From Myxococcales bacterium (GTDB lineage: Bacteria > Myxococcota_A > Polyangia > Polyangiales > GCA-016699535): a stretch of DNA of 64,000 bases. The translations under genes were made by a program, and so were the position numbers. The notes below the pieces were generated by a model, which saw nothing but the letters and a program-made list of their open reading frames with translations, had not been told where the DNA came from and ran no database searches. How positions within the stretch are numbered: position 1 is the first letter of the stretch; the number at the start of each line of letters is the position of its first letter. The DNA lies in assembly GCA_016699535.1 (NCBI GenBank), contig CP064980.1, positions 1,116,001-1,180,000 of the forward strand, in the 5' to 3' direction. Shown here in pieces: positions 17,060 through 24,874 of this stretch.

Positions 17060-18565
17060 GTGAGCGCCAGTACCTCGAGTTCCATTCTTGACCTTTCTGT
17101 GGTTGAACTTGCCCAACTAATTCGGCAAAAAAAACTCTCGCCCGTTGAAGTGACGACGGCGCATATTGAACGCATTCAAGAGATCAATCCCTATATCAAT
17201 GCGCTTGTTGCAGAACGCTTTGATTTGGCGCTCCAAGAAGCGCATTCGGCGGAACGTAAACTCCAGCACGATGAAATTGATGTGGCCAAACAAGCTTTGT
17301 TTGGTGTTCCCTGCACTGTCAAAGAGTTTTGGGCTGTGCGCGGTCTGCCGCAAACGGGTGGTATGGTGCACCGCAAAGAATGCATTTCTGAAGACGATGC
17401 CGAAATCATCAAGCGAGTGCGTGCAGCGGGAGCTATTGTGCTTGGTGGCACCAACGTGCCTGAAGGCGGGATGTGGGCAGAGAGCGATAACCGTCTATAT
17501 GGCCGAACCAACAACCCTTGGGATCTCTCCCGTACCTCGGGCGGCTCAAGCGGTGGCGACGGGGCGATAGTAGGTGCAGGAGGAGCACCCTTTGCTATTT
17601 CATCCGATATCGGAGGCTCCATTCGGCTACCAGCGGCTTTTTGTGGCGCATGTGGCCACAAACCAACAGGCAATCTCGTTCCAAACCAAGGCCATTTTCC
17701 TCCGGCGCCAGAGCAGATTAGCAACTACCTTACGGGTGGTCCGATTGCTCGTCGTTGCCAGGATTTGCTTGCCGTCTTGAGGGTGATAGCCGATTCGCAA
17801 CATAACGTTGCTTTACCACTTTCAAGTGATGAGCTGCCAAAAAGCGATGAGCTCAAGGTCTTCTTTGCAACGGACAATGGTCGTTATCGTGTTTCGGAGT
17901 GCGTGCAACAAGCGGTGATGCAATCTGTCAATGCGCTTCGTGAGCAGGGAGCTCAAATCCAAGAGCTCGATGAGCCACGTTTGAAAAAATCTTTTGAGAT
18001 TTGGACATCGATGATTGGAGAGGCACAGGACGGCAGTTACGGCGAACTTTTGGCCGAAGGACAAGAGCTCGAAATTCTGCGGGAAGTTTTTAAAATCATG
18101 GTGGGTCGTTCCGATCATACACCGCACGCTATTGGTATGGCTGCTTTAGATAGGGTCTTTCGAAAACTTCCTGAGCGTTTTGCGCCCATTAAACAACTGG
18201 CTACGGAAGGTCGAAGTCTCAAACAGGATTTGGAGACGCTGCTAGGGGAGCGAGGTATTTTAATTTATCCCGCCTATAGCAGAACGGCACCGCCTCACAA
18301 TTTTACCGTGCTCAACCCCTTGGATATCGCCTACACAGCTATCTTCAACGTGCTGGAGTTTCCATCCACGGTGCTTCCCATTTGCCGCGACGAAGATGGA
18401 CTTCCCATTGCCGTTCAGGTGATCGGCCCGAGGGGTGCAGATCGACTTTGTCTTCACGTCGCCGAGCTACTTGAGCGACAATTTGGTGGATGGAAGCGAG
18501 CCGAGCCAACACGTGCGCCCCGTCGGGACAGCATGATTGAACGATTGCGTGCCGCCCGAAAATAA
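17060..18565 (+). CDS. Amidase-signature family hydrolase
   Basis: A 501-residue amidase-signature enzyme with a GTG start. The Ser-cisSer-Lys triad is visible as K in PCTVKEFWAVRG, the cis-Ser in TSGGSSGGDGA and the nucleophile Ser in ISSDIGGSIRLPAAFCG. The sequence is closer to FAAH-like amidases than to GatA (WAESDNRLYGRTNNPWD region). The substrate is not evident. No gatB or gatC is nearby, so a role in Gln-tRNA formation is not supported. It may be co-transcribed with hemD. A 362-bp intergenic stretch follows and holds the box array at 18652-18726. Confidence 0.88.
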   Translation: MSASTSSSILDLSVVELAQLIRQKKLSPVEVTTAHIERIQEINPYINALVAERFDLALQEAHSAERKLQHDEIDVAKQALFGVPCTVKEFWAVRGLPQTGGMVHRKECISEDDAEIIKRVRAAGAIVLGGTNVPEGGMWAESDNRLYGRTNNPWDLSRTSGGSSGGDGAIVGAGGAPFAISSDIGGSIRLPAAFCGACGHKPTGNLVPNQGHFPPAPEQISNYLTGGPIARRCQDLLAVLRVIADSQHNVALPLSSDELPKSDELKVFFATDNGRYRVSECVQQAVMQSVNALREQGAQIQELDEPRLKKSFEIWTSMIGEAQDGSYGELLAEGQELEILREVFKIMVGRSDHTPHAIGMAALDRVFRKLPERFAPIKQLATEGRSLKQDLETLLGERGILIYPAYSRTAPPHNFTVLNPLDIAYTAIFNVLEFPSTVLPICRDEDGLPIAVQVIGPRGADRLCLHVAELLERQFGGWKRAEPTRAPRRDSMIERLRAARK

Positions 18566-18651
18566 TTTTGGCTGAAGTTTGCTCGCCGCTTCATCCATGA
18601 AATTCTGCTTTTCATAGTGCGAGCAACACAAAAAGCCCATTAAATCAACAG

Positions 18652-18726
18652 CTTTATTTTGGCGATAAACTAAAAGAAAGTTGCCATGTTTGGCTTTTTT
18701 ATAGGTGTTTTGTTGCCAACTTTGGC
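18652..18726 (+). promoter_or_regulatory. Three-box palindrome array, copy a
   Basis: Boxes CTTTATTTTGGC (18652), GCCATGTTTGGC (18683) and GCCAACTTTGGC (18715), steps 31 and 32 bp, with AT-rich spacers and ATGT after the last box. It lies 201 bp upstream of the precursor-like gene at 18928. The rest of 18566-18927 shows nothing else recognisable. Confidence 0.6.
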
Positions 18727-18927
18727 ATGTCTGCTCCAGATGTGTACTTCGTCTAGGATTAAGCCCATGGTGTTTGTGCGCTTGCAGTTTGGGTTGCCTT
18801 CGGTCTAGTCTGCTCGAAACCTTTTTTTGAAACAGGCAATCTTGTGCTCAAAATGAGGTTTGGCGATTCGCCTAAACGCGGAACGCTCGGTTGCTAGCAA
18901 ATCGTTTATTGTGGAGGATAGAACAAC

Positions 18928-19155
18928 ATGGACATTAAAAAGAACCTGATCATTATGGCTACTGCAGCTTTTGGTTTCGCTGGATTTGGTTGCGGCAGCA
19001 GCGAAGAGCCTGCTGCTGAAGAGACCGCTGGTGCTGAAGAAGCTGCTCCAGCTGAAGGTTCCTGCGGCGCAGCTGCTGAGGGTGCTGAAGGCGAAGCTGG
19101 TTCAGAAGCTTCATGTGGTGCTGCTGAAGAAAGCGGCGAAGAAGCTGCTGAGTAA
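18928..19155 (+). CDS. Small Ala/Glu-rich lipoprotein, candidate RiPP precursor for the adjacent MNIO enzyme
   Basis: A 75-residue protein with a strong ribosome site (GGAGGA) and a signal sequence ending in GFAGFGCG (C22, lipoprotein-like but with an atypical lipobox). The mature part is almost only Ala, Glu and Gly with two repeated motifs, EGSCGAA (C46) and EASCGAA (C63). DUF692 enzymes modify cysteines in small exported precursors that carry EGKCG-type motifs in bufferins; the motifs here are a variant. A 12-bp stem-loop separates it from the enzyme gene, as often seen after precursor genes. The precursor role is inferred from context and motif. Confidence 0.7.
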   Translation: MDIKKNLIIMATAAFGFAGFGCGSSEEPAAEETAGAEEAAPAEGSCGAAAEGAEGEAGSEASCGAAEESGEEAAE

Positions 19156-19171
19156 GCATTGTCAAGGACTT

Positions 19172-19208
19172 ATACATCCGTGCTTGCCTTGCGCAGGCAC
19201 GGATGTAT
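19172..19208 (+). other. Strong stem-loop between precursor and MNIO genes
   Basis: ATACATCCGTGC pairs perfectly with GCACGGATGTAT around a 13-nt loop. There is no U-tract, so it is more likely a partial terminator or mRNA-stabilising end that raises precursor over enzyme expression. It also occludes an upstream ATG at 19203. Confidence 0.7.
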
Positions 19209-19223
19209 TGCTTTAAAGAGATT

Positions 19224-20102
19224 ATGAACGCACCGCAGATCGAGCGGCTGAACGGCATTGGTTTAGGATTACGCTATCCATTGGCCGAGGCCCTGTTTGC
19301 TAACAAGCCGAAGGCTCTGCGCTTCGTTGAAGTTCACCCCGAAAATTATCTGGCACGCGGCGGACGTTTTGAGGCCATGCTTGAGCAAGCTCAAGAGCAT
19401 TGGCCAGTTCTTAGCCATGGTTTGTCTCTCGGTTTTGGTAATCTTGAAGCCTTCGATCCGGATTACACAAAGAAGCTACGCCGCTTTTTGAACGAAAACG
19501 TTAAAGTGCCCTGGCACAGCGAGCACTTATGCTTCACCCAAGTGGCTGGCCAGCATCTACATGATTTGCTGCCGTTGCCCTTTACTAAAGAAGCTATTGA
19601 GGTAAGCGTTCGCCGCATCAAAGAGCTGCAAGATGCGCTTTGTTTGCCCGTCGCGATTGAGAACGTGAGTTACTACGCAGACATTCTTCCCCCGGCGATG
19701 CCAGAGATTGAATTTTTGCTGGAGGTGCTCGACAAGAGCGATGCCTTGCTTTTGCTTGATGTAAACAATGTGTACGTCAACAGTGAGAATCATCGCTTTG
19801 ATCCAAGACAGTACATCGATCAGATCCCGCCACAGAGGGTTGCGCATATGCATATGGCCGGCCATTGGCGTAGAAAAAATGGCTCGATTGTGGATACGCA
19901 TGCAGAAGCTATCTGTGAAGATGTCTATGCGCTCTTTGAGCATACGATGAAACGCATGGGACCTAAACCCGTACTGCTTGAACGAGATGATAACTTTCCG
20001 GACTTTAAAGAGCTTGAAGCGGAGGTTGGTCGTCTCCATGCTATCTACCAGCGTGCAACCTTACCAAAAAGCGAAGAAAAGCCCTTGCGGATGCAGCCAT
20101 GA
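19224..20102 (+). CDS. DUF692 family multinuclear iron oxidase (MNIO; MbnB/BufB-like)
   Basis: A 292-residue TIM-barrel enzyme of the DUF692 family, which uses two or three iron ions to oxidise precursor cysteines. Candidate ligands are H65 in LSHGLSLG, E146 in IENVSYY, D179 and N181 in LLLDVNNVYVN, the HMHMAGH cluster (208-214), DTH (224-226) and E253 in LLERDD. The ATG at 19224 follows AAAGAGA and starts beyond the stem-loop; an in-frame ATG at 19203 lies inside the stem. Its stop overlaps the next gene by 4 bp. With the DUF2063 partner and the Cys-containing small protein upstream it forms a complete MNIO operon. Confidence 0.9.
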   Translation: MNAPQIERLNGIGLGLRYPLAEALFANKPKALRFVEVHPENYLARGGRFEAMLEQAQEHWPVLSHGLSLGFGNLEAFDPDYTKKLRRFLNENVKVPWHSEHLCFTQVAGQHLHDLLPLPFTKEAIEVSVRRIKELQDALCLPVAIENVSYYADILPPAMPEIEFLLEVLDKSDALLLLDVNNVYVNSENHRFDPRQYIDQIPPQRVAHMHMAGHWRRKNGSIVDTHAEAICEDVYALFEHTMKRMGPKPVLLERDDNFPDFKELEAEVGRLHAIYQRATLPKSEEKPLRMQP

Positions 20103-20848
20103 GTCTTTCCTTGCAACACATCGAAACCAACTTTCTTCGTTTGTGTTTTGAGCGCGAGTTGCCTATGGATGCCATCGCTGAATTTGCTGGTCCCAAAGAA
20201 GGTTGGGAACTTTACCGCAGGATGGCCAGACATCGTTTGCGTAAAATGATTGGCTCGGCTTCGCCTCGAAGCAAAAACGAAATAGGCGAAGCTGGCTTTG
20301 ACAAACTGTTTTCGGATTTCCTTGCTGAGCGTGCGCCGCAGACCCCCTTTTTGCTCGATGTGCCTTCTGAATTTGCGGCTTATACGCTCAGTCTGGCCTC
20401 AGACGCGTTGGTCGAATCGAAGTATCTTCGCGACCTCATACGGTACGAGCAAGTTGTATGGCACGCAGCATTTGTAGAGGTACACGAGTCAGGGGACATC
20501 GTTGGTTTTGACTTTGAAAAAGCTATTGTGCTCAACCCAACTTGTGTGTTTCTGCAATTGGACTATCCAGTGCATCAGAAAGATGCAGGCAACAGGCAGG
20601 CAAAGCCTAGCTCGCTTTGTGTCTTCCGTTCGATGACAACCCATCGAGTGCATACCTGGTTGCTGAGTCCGATCATGATGGATTTGTTGCAAGCATGGCA
20701 GGCTGATGCATCAAAACCGGCATCCGACGCAGTACGTTCAGTACTAGCGAAACGAAACGAATCGATCAGCCAAGGCTTCATCGAGAAACTTTGCGACACC
20801 CTTGCCAAGTTTATGGAACAGGGCATCGTGCTTGGTTCACGGGCTTAG
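20099..20848 (+). CDS. DUF2063 family MNIO partner protein (BufC/MbnC-like)
   Basis: A 249-residue protein. The N-terminal DUF2063 region includes YRRMARHRLRKMIGSA, a segment FDKLFSDFLAERAPQTPFLLDVPSEFAAY and ALVESKYLRDLIRYEQVVW, as in the partners that recognise the precursor leader and deliver it to the DUF692 enzyme. The C-terminal part (about 120-249) is less conserved. ATGA overlap with the MNIO gene shows translational coupling. Its TAG stop is the first three bases of the hairpin element at 20846-21008. No DoxX-type gene follows, unlike many bufferin operons. Confidence 0.85.
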   Translation: MSLSLQHIETNFLRLCFERELPMDAIAEFAGPKEGWELYRRMARHRLRKMIGSASPRSKNEIGEAGFDKLFSDFLAERAPQTPFLLDVPSEFAAYTLSLASDALVESKYLRDLIRYEQVVWHAAFVEVHESGDIVGFDFEKAIVLNPTCVFLQLDYPVHQKDAGNRQAKPSSLCVFRSMTTHRVHTWLLSPIMMDLLQAWQADASKPASDAVRSVLAKRNESISQGFIEKLCDTLAKFMEQGIVLGSRA

Positions 20849-21008
20849 AGCATGTTCCGATACAATTGATTCGATGCTCGCTTGCCCAGAGCGGCTGATG
20901 CCGCGTTGCTCCTCCTCACCGTAGCACCACTACGGCTTGTTGTCGCGCCTTGCCTCAGCCGCTCCGTCCTGCGCGATATTTCGCTCAATTGTATTGGAAA
21001 ATGCTCTA
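20846..21008. repeat. Hairpin element, family H3, copy 1
   Basis: 163 bp with arms 20846-20869 and 20985-21008 (TAGAGCAT... / ...ATGCTCTA) pairing at 22 of 24. Inside are the sub-stems GAGCGGCTGA/TCAGCCGCTC and CCGTAGcaccaCTACGG, and the core GCTCCTCCTC...GTTGTCGC resembling family H2. It could terminate the MNIO operon. Confidence 0.7.
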
Positions 21009-21023
21009 GTTTTATCTTGAAGC

Positions 21024-22067
21024 TTATGGGCTGGAGGATTGAGGCCCAATAACTGGCTTTTTAATTTCCCCGACAAGGCCATCTTGCATAACAATGTCAT
21101 CAAAGTAAACAATCTGGGCTTGTCCGGGGTCAAGATTGCGCGGCTCGAATAGGCCAAGCTCAAGCGAGATGTCTTTTGGTTCACTTAGAAGTTCATAGCG
21201 GAAGGCATCAGCGCAAACACCGTTGAGCCAAAAAATAATCGTTTTGTCGCTTGGGTTAATGTCCAGTTCGATGGCATCGGAGCTATCTGTTGATGCTAGT
21301 GTGAGCCCGAGTTCATCGACTCGAGCATCAACGTACTCACCATCTTGCCCAACTCGCAGGACAGGAACGTGTTGTTCATCTGCTCCAAGACTGATGCTCG
21401 AGGTCATCCAGCTTAGTCTTGCGAAGTGGTAGCTCCCTTGGGCCGTGGCAGCATAGGAGTAAAAATAAAAGCGAAAGTTGAGGCGTTCGGGAGCGGCGTC
21501 AAAAACAGTAGTTTCGTATCGTGCAATCATTTCAACACTACTGTCGTTATTGAGGGTTCGTAAGGAATAGGTGCCGCGATAGGGAACAATAGTGCCAATG
21601 CTAATTCGAGGGCCAAATCCACCTGTTGATAGAGGAAGAATCCAAGGGCTGTCGATGCTGCCTTCTTCAAAAGTGTTACACAAGGAGGCATTGGGATAGA
21701 TATTATTGGTGCAAGCATCGTAACCCAAGGGTTGAGTCACAACCTTGGAAGGGTAGCCATTCGTGTCATCGTACTCAACGATTTTGCATTGTTCGAAGGC
21801 CTCTGCATCGTGTTCAACAGACAAGGTGAGCGGAAGAGGGGAGCTTCCGTCCGAAGACGAGTTGACAGATCCGTTATTGTCTGGGCCGCCATCTTCCTGG
21901 CTCGCAGCATCAACACAGACTTGGCGCGTATCGTCACACACAAAACCTGCTACGCAAGGGCATGCTTTACCAAGCAGATCAATTGCATTTTTAGAACATG
22001 CCCCGATGTTGAAAAAGAATACGACGGAAACTAAGGGTAATAAGAAGGTACAATTAGGTTTTAGCAA
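21024..22067 (-). CDS. Exported lipoprotein with lectin/glucanase-like domain
   Basis: A 347-residue protein. A signal peptide ends near FFFNIGACSK (C24), followed by a small Cys module (CPCVAGFVCDDTRQVC) that is frequent in myxobacterial surface proteins, a Ser/Asp/Gly linker and a domain of about 230 residues. That domain begins at LCNTFEEGSIDSPW, continues with GTYSLRT and ends in YFDDIVMQDG, a pattern of concanavalin-A-like folds. The protein at 58611-59555 has the same plan, so the two are probably paralogues. No catalytic residues could be assigned. It converges on the MNIO operon. Confidence 0.65.
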   Translation of the reverse strand: MLKPNCTFLLPLVSVVFFFNIGACSKNAIDLLGKACPCVAGFVCDDTRQVCVDAASQEDGGPDNNGSVNSSSDGSSPLPLTLSVEHDAEAFEQCKIVEYDDTNGYPSKVVTQPLGYDACTNNIYPNASLCNTFEEGSIDSPWILPLSTGGFGPRISIGTIVPYRGTYSLRTLNNDSSVEMIARYETTVFDAAPERLNFRFYFYSYAATAQGSYHFARLSWMTSSISLGADEQHVPVLRVGQDGEYVDARVDELGLTLASTDSSDAIELDINPSDKTIIFWLNGVCADAFRYELLSEPKDISLELGLFEPRNLDPGQAQIVYFDDIVMQDGLVGEIKKPVIGPQSSSP

Positions 22068-22469
22068 GCTATCTATCCTTCCCTTGATTATTGTATTGTA
22101 GCACGCAATGCCTGCTCGACAGGCAGGCGAGCTTAACTCCTGGCCTGACTCAATACAGTGTGGGCCATGATGCCCAAGGTAGTCTTGGTGCTAGCCATGC
22201 ATCTTCCGCTGATCGTTTCTGGTAAAAAGAGTCGCTTTGGAAATCGTTCGCAAATTTGTGCTGGCTTTGTGAACATTCATTGATTTTATTGGTTATTTTT
22301 GGCGTCTCGAGCTACGTTTTGGAGTTGGCTATACAAGTGGACACGAAAATCGTTATAAAATTCGCCTTAGGGCTTATGTCTGATTTGCGCTTGGCATTTT
22401 TCTAAATTTAGTGTCAGAATACGGCGAGTTTATTATACAGGCCGGCCGGCCGGCCGAAAGTGAGTTGTC
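22068..22469. other. Intergenic region upstream of the phosphonate genes
   Basis: 402 bp without a gene. It holds a small stem-loop TGCCTG-CTCGA-CAGGCA (22109-22125) and a GGCC run directly before the next gene. Imperfect GCC/GGC pairs near 22362-22425 do not have the spacing of the box arrays. No promoter is convincing. Confidence 0.6.
22440..22456. repeat. Four GGCC units in tandem
   Basis: GGCCGGCCGGCCGGCCG, a self-complementary run ending 13 bp before the PEP mutase start codon, in the expected leader of that mRNA. It may fold and affect translation. Confidence 0.8.
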
Positions 22470-24125
22470 ATGAGTCAAGCTAAGAGTCTTCGTGAAATGT
22501 TAAATAGTCCCGGACCGATTGTGATTGCCGGAGCACACAATGGTCTTTCTGCCAAGCTGGTGCAAGAAGCTGGTTATGAAGGCATTTGGGCGAGTGGTTT
22601 TGAAATCTCGGCGACTCACGGCATTCCGGATGCAAACATTCTTACGATGGCCGACAATATCGCTTTGGCGCGTCAGATGGTCGATGCCGCGGAGATTCCC
22701 GTGGTTGCCGACTGCGACAACGGTTACGGCAACGCCATCAACGTTATTCATATGGTCAAACACTACGAGGCTGCTGGTGTCTCAGCGGTGTGCATTGAGG
22801 ATAACTCTTTTCCTAAGCGCTGCTCTTTTTATGCAGGCGTCAAACGAGAACTTGCTCCGATCGAAGAGCATGTTGGTAAGATTAAAGCGGTGCTTGAAAC
22901 ACGTAAATCCAAAGACTTTTTGGTGATCGCGCGCACCGAGGCCTTGATTGCAGGTTGGGGCATGGAAGAAGCACTCAAGCGTGCGCGGGCCTATGCGGAT
23001 GCCGGAGCGGACATGGTGCTCATTCACTCCAAGTCCAAAGAGGCCACTGAGGTTAAAGACTTTGCAAAGGCTTGGGATCGCAAAACCCCACTTGTTTGCG
23101 TGCCAACAACCTATGATTCGGCGACAGTGAGCGAACTGCATGAAGCAGGTTTCAAGATGATCATTTGCGCAAACCATGCGCTTCGTAGCTCGATCAAAGC
23201 CATGCGCGAGACTTTGCACACCATGCGTAAAGCTGGCTCAACCGGTGCCGTAAAAGACATGGTGGTACCGCTCACTGCTGTTTATGAAATTATCGGCGTG
23301 CAGGAGATGAAGGAGCAAGAAGCAAGCTACCTGCCTTCTGGTGGTACTGGCGTATCCAGCATTGTGCTTGATGCCGGTTATGAAAAAGAGCTTGGCTCGC
23401 TTATCGAAGATAAGCCACGCGCGATGCTTGATATCCGCGGCAAGACGATTTTGGAGCGCCAAATTGACGGCTTTAACTCAGCCAATATCAAAGACGTGAT
23501 TGTAGTCCGTGGCTACAAAAAAGACGCGATCAACCTGCCCAACATCCGCAGTTATGATAACGACGAATACGAGAGCACGGGCGAGGCTGTGAGTTTGTTC
23601 AAGGCGGATAAAGAGCTGAACAAGCGTGTGGTTGTAAGCTACGGAGATGTTTTATTCGAGCAGGCCTTGCTTGAGAAATTATTGCGATCTTCGGCGGACA
23701 TTACGATTGCGGTGGACCGCTCGGTTAGTCCCGATGCAAGCAGCACTGGCCGCGATTTTGTATTGATTGATGCGCCGGCTGTCGAGCGTGATTCGGTGCG
23801 CTTTTTGCCTGCATCGAAACCTAGCGTGGTGCGCAAGATTGCAACCGACATCAGTGCGAAGGACGCCAGTGGCGAGTTTGTCGGCATGATGATGCTATCA
23901 GAGCAAGGTTGCCGAATTTTGCGCGAAGCATGGCAAAGCGCTTTGAGTAAAAAAACATCCGGCAAGTTCCACGAAGCTCAGAGTGTACAGCAAGCAAAAC
24001 TTACCGATCTTTTGCAAGAAGTCATTGACCAAGGCGGCCAAGTTCAAGCGGTTGAAGTGTACAAAGGCTGGACCGAGATCGATAGCTTCGAAGACTATCA
24101 ACGCGCTTGGGCAACCATCCGCTAG
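22470..24125 (+). CDS. aepX: Phosphoenolpyruvate phosphomutase fused to a nucleotidyltransferase domain
   Basis: A 551-residue two-domain protein. Residues 1-290 are a PEP mutase barrel: DCDNGYGNAIN, the gating loop EDNSFPKRCSFY and IARTEALIAGWGMEEAL match the isocitrate-lyase superfamily mutases that make phosphonopyruvate. Residues 320-551 are a LicC-like nucleotidyltransferase domain (DKPRAMLDIRGKTILERQI, VSYGDVLF). Its glycine loop reads LDAGYEKELGS and lacks the usual GxGxR arginine. Such fusions belong to phosphonate pathways with CMP-activated 2-aminoethylphosphonate. It is the first gene of a run with two more pathway genes. Confidence 0.9.
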   Translation: MSQAKSLREMLNSPGPIVIAGAHNGLSAKLVQEAGYEGIWASGFEISATHGIPDANILTMADNIALARQMVDAAEIPVVADCDNGYGNAINVIHMVKHYEAAGVSAVCIEDNSFPKRCSFYAGVKRELAPIEEHVGKIKAVLETRKSKDFLVIARTEALIAGWGMEEALKRARAYADAGADMVLIHSKSKEATEVKDFAKAWDRKTPLVCVPTTYDSATVSELHEAGFKMIICANHALRSSIKAMRETLHTMRKAGSTGAVKDMVVPLTAVYEIIGVQEMKEQEASYLPSGGTGVSSIVLDAGYEKELGSLIEDKPRAMLDIRGKTILERQIDGFNSANIKDVIVVRGYKKDAINLPNIRSYDNDEYESTGEAVSLFKADKELNKRVVVSYGDVLFEQALLEKLLRSSADITIAVDRSVSPDASSTGRDFVLIDAPAVERDSVRFLPASKPSVVRKIATDISAKDASGEFVGMMMLSEQGCRILREAWQSALSKKTSGKFHEAQSVQQAKLTDLLQEVIDQGGQVQAVEVYKGWTEIDSFEDYQRAWATIR

Positions 24126-24133
24126 ATATCGAT

Positions 24134-24871
24134 ATGCAGGCGTTATTACTTGCAGCAGGAGTTGGTAAACGCCTTGGTCCTTACACCAAGGCGATGCCTA
24201 AGTGTTTGCTTGAAGTAGCAGGGCAAACTCTGCTTGAGCGACATCTAGCGAACTACGCCAATCTTGGGTTTTCCAAAGCTGTGATCGTCACTGGTCATGA
24301 GGAAGACAAAATCAAAGACGCCGTAGCTTCGTTGGATCTCGCCCTGCGTATCGAACTTATTCGCAACGATGAGTACACCAAGGGCTCGATTTTATCTTTG
24401 CGCAAAGGACTTGATGCGATAACGGAAGATGTCGTCACCATGGATGCTGATGTATTTTACCATCCACAGGTGCTCGCTACACTCGCCAAGAGCAGTCATG
24501 CGAACAGTGTTCTTATCGATGAGCGCTCGGACGAGACTGGCGAAGAGATGATGATCGGCATTCGTGCCAATCGCGCTGCAGCGATTGCGAGACGTGTCAG
24601 TCCAATTGGACCTTTTGATAAAGTTGGCGAATCGATTGGGTTTTTTAGGATAGCAAAGGCTGATCAGTCCTTGCTCAAACAAACAATTGATCGCACCATC
24701 AAAGAACAGGGCGAAGATCTCGAGTACGAGACCGCGCTCAATGCATTTTTCGATGTGGCAGAAGTAAAGTTCGAGACAGTGGGCAATCTTCCTTGGACTG
24801 AAATCGATTTTGAGCAAGACTTGGCTCGTGCCCGAAATGAGATTGCTCCAGCCATTCTTAGTGAGGGGTAG
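24134..24871 (+). CDS. LicC-like nucleotidyltransferase (candidate CTP:phosphonate cytidylyltransferase)
   Basis: A 245-residue sugar-nucleotidyltransferase-fold protein with an intact N-terminal loop LLAAGVGKRLGPYTKAMPK, the GHEEDKI and NDEYTKGSILSLRKG regions, and the metal-binding VTMDADVFY. Together with PEP mutase and a CDP-alcohol transferase it may activate a phosphonate such as 2-aminoethylphosphonate with CTP. The ATG at 24134, 9 bp after the aepX stop, begins the conserved loop; an earlier in-frame start overlaps aepX. The next gene begins 3 bp after its stop. Substrate is inferred from context only. Confidence 0.8.
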   Translation: MQALLLAAGVGKRLGPYTKAMPKCLLEVAGQTLLERHLANYANLGFSKAVIVTGHEEDKIKDAVASLDLALRIELIRNDEYTKGSILSLRKGLDAITEDVVTMDADVFYHPQVLATLAKSSHANSVLIDERSDETGEEMMIGIRANRAAAIARRVSPIGPFDKVGESIGFFRIAKADQSLLKQTIDRTIKEQGEDLEYETALNAFFDVAEVKFETVGNLPWTEIDFEQDLARARNEIAPAILSEG

Positions 24872-24874
24872 CGT

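Noticed and set aside
18652..18726. CRISPR-like interpretation of the box arrays
   Set aside because: Only three short units, spacers are similar in composition and not unique in length or origin, and no cas gene is present.
18715..18736. Sigma-54 promoter reading of TTTGGCATGT in the box arrays
   Set aside because: The GG and GC elements do not occur at the strict 10-bp spacing in any of the four copies.
22362..22425. Fifth box array upstream of the PEP mutase gene
   Set aside because: GCC/GGC pairs are imperfect and spaced 22 and 30 bp, not 31/32.
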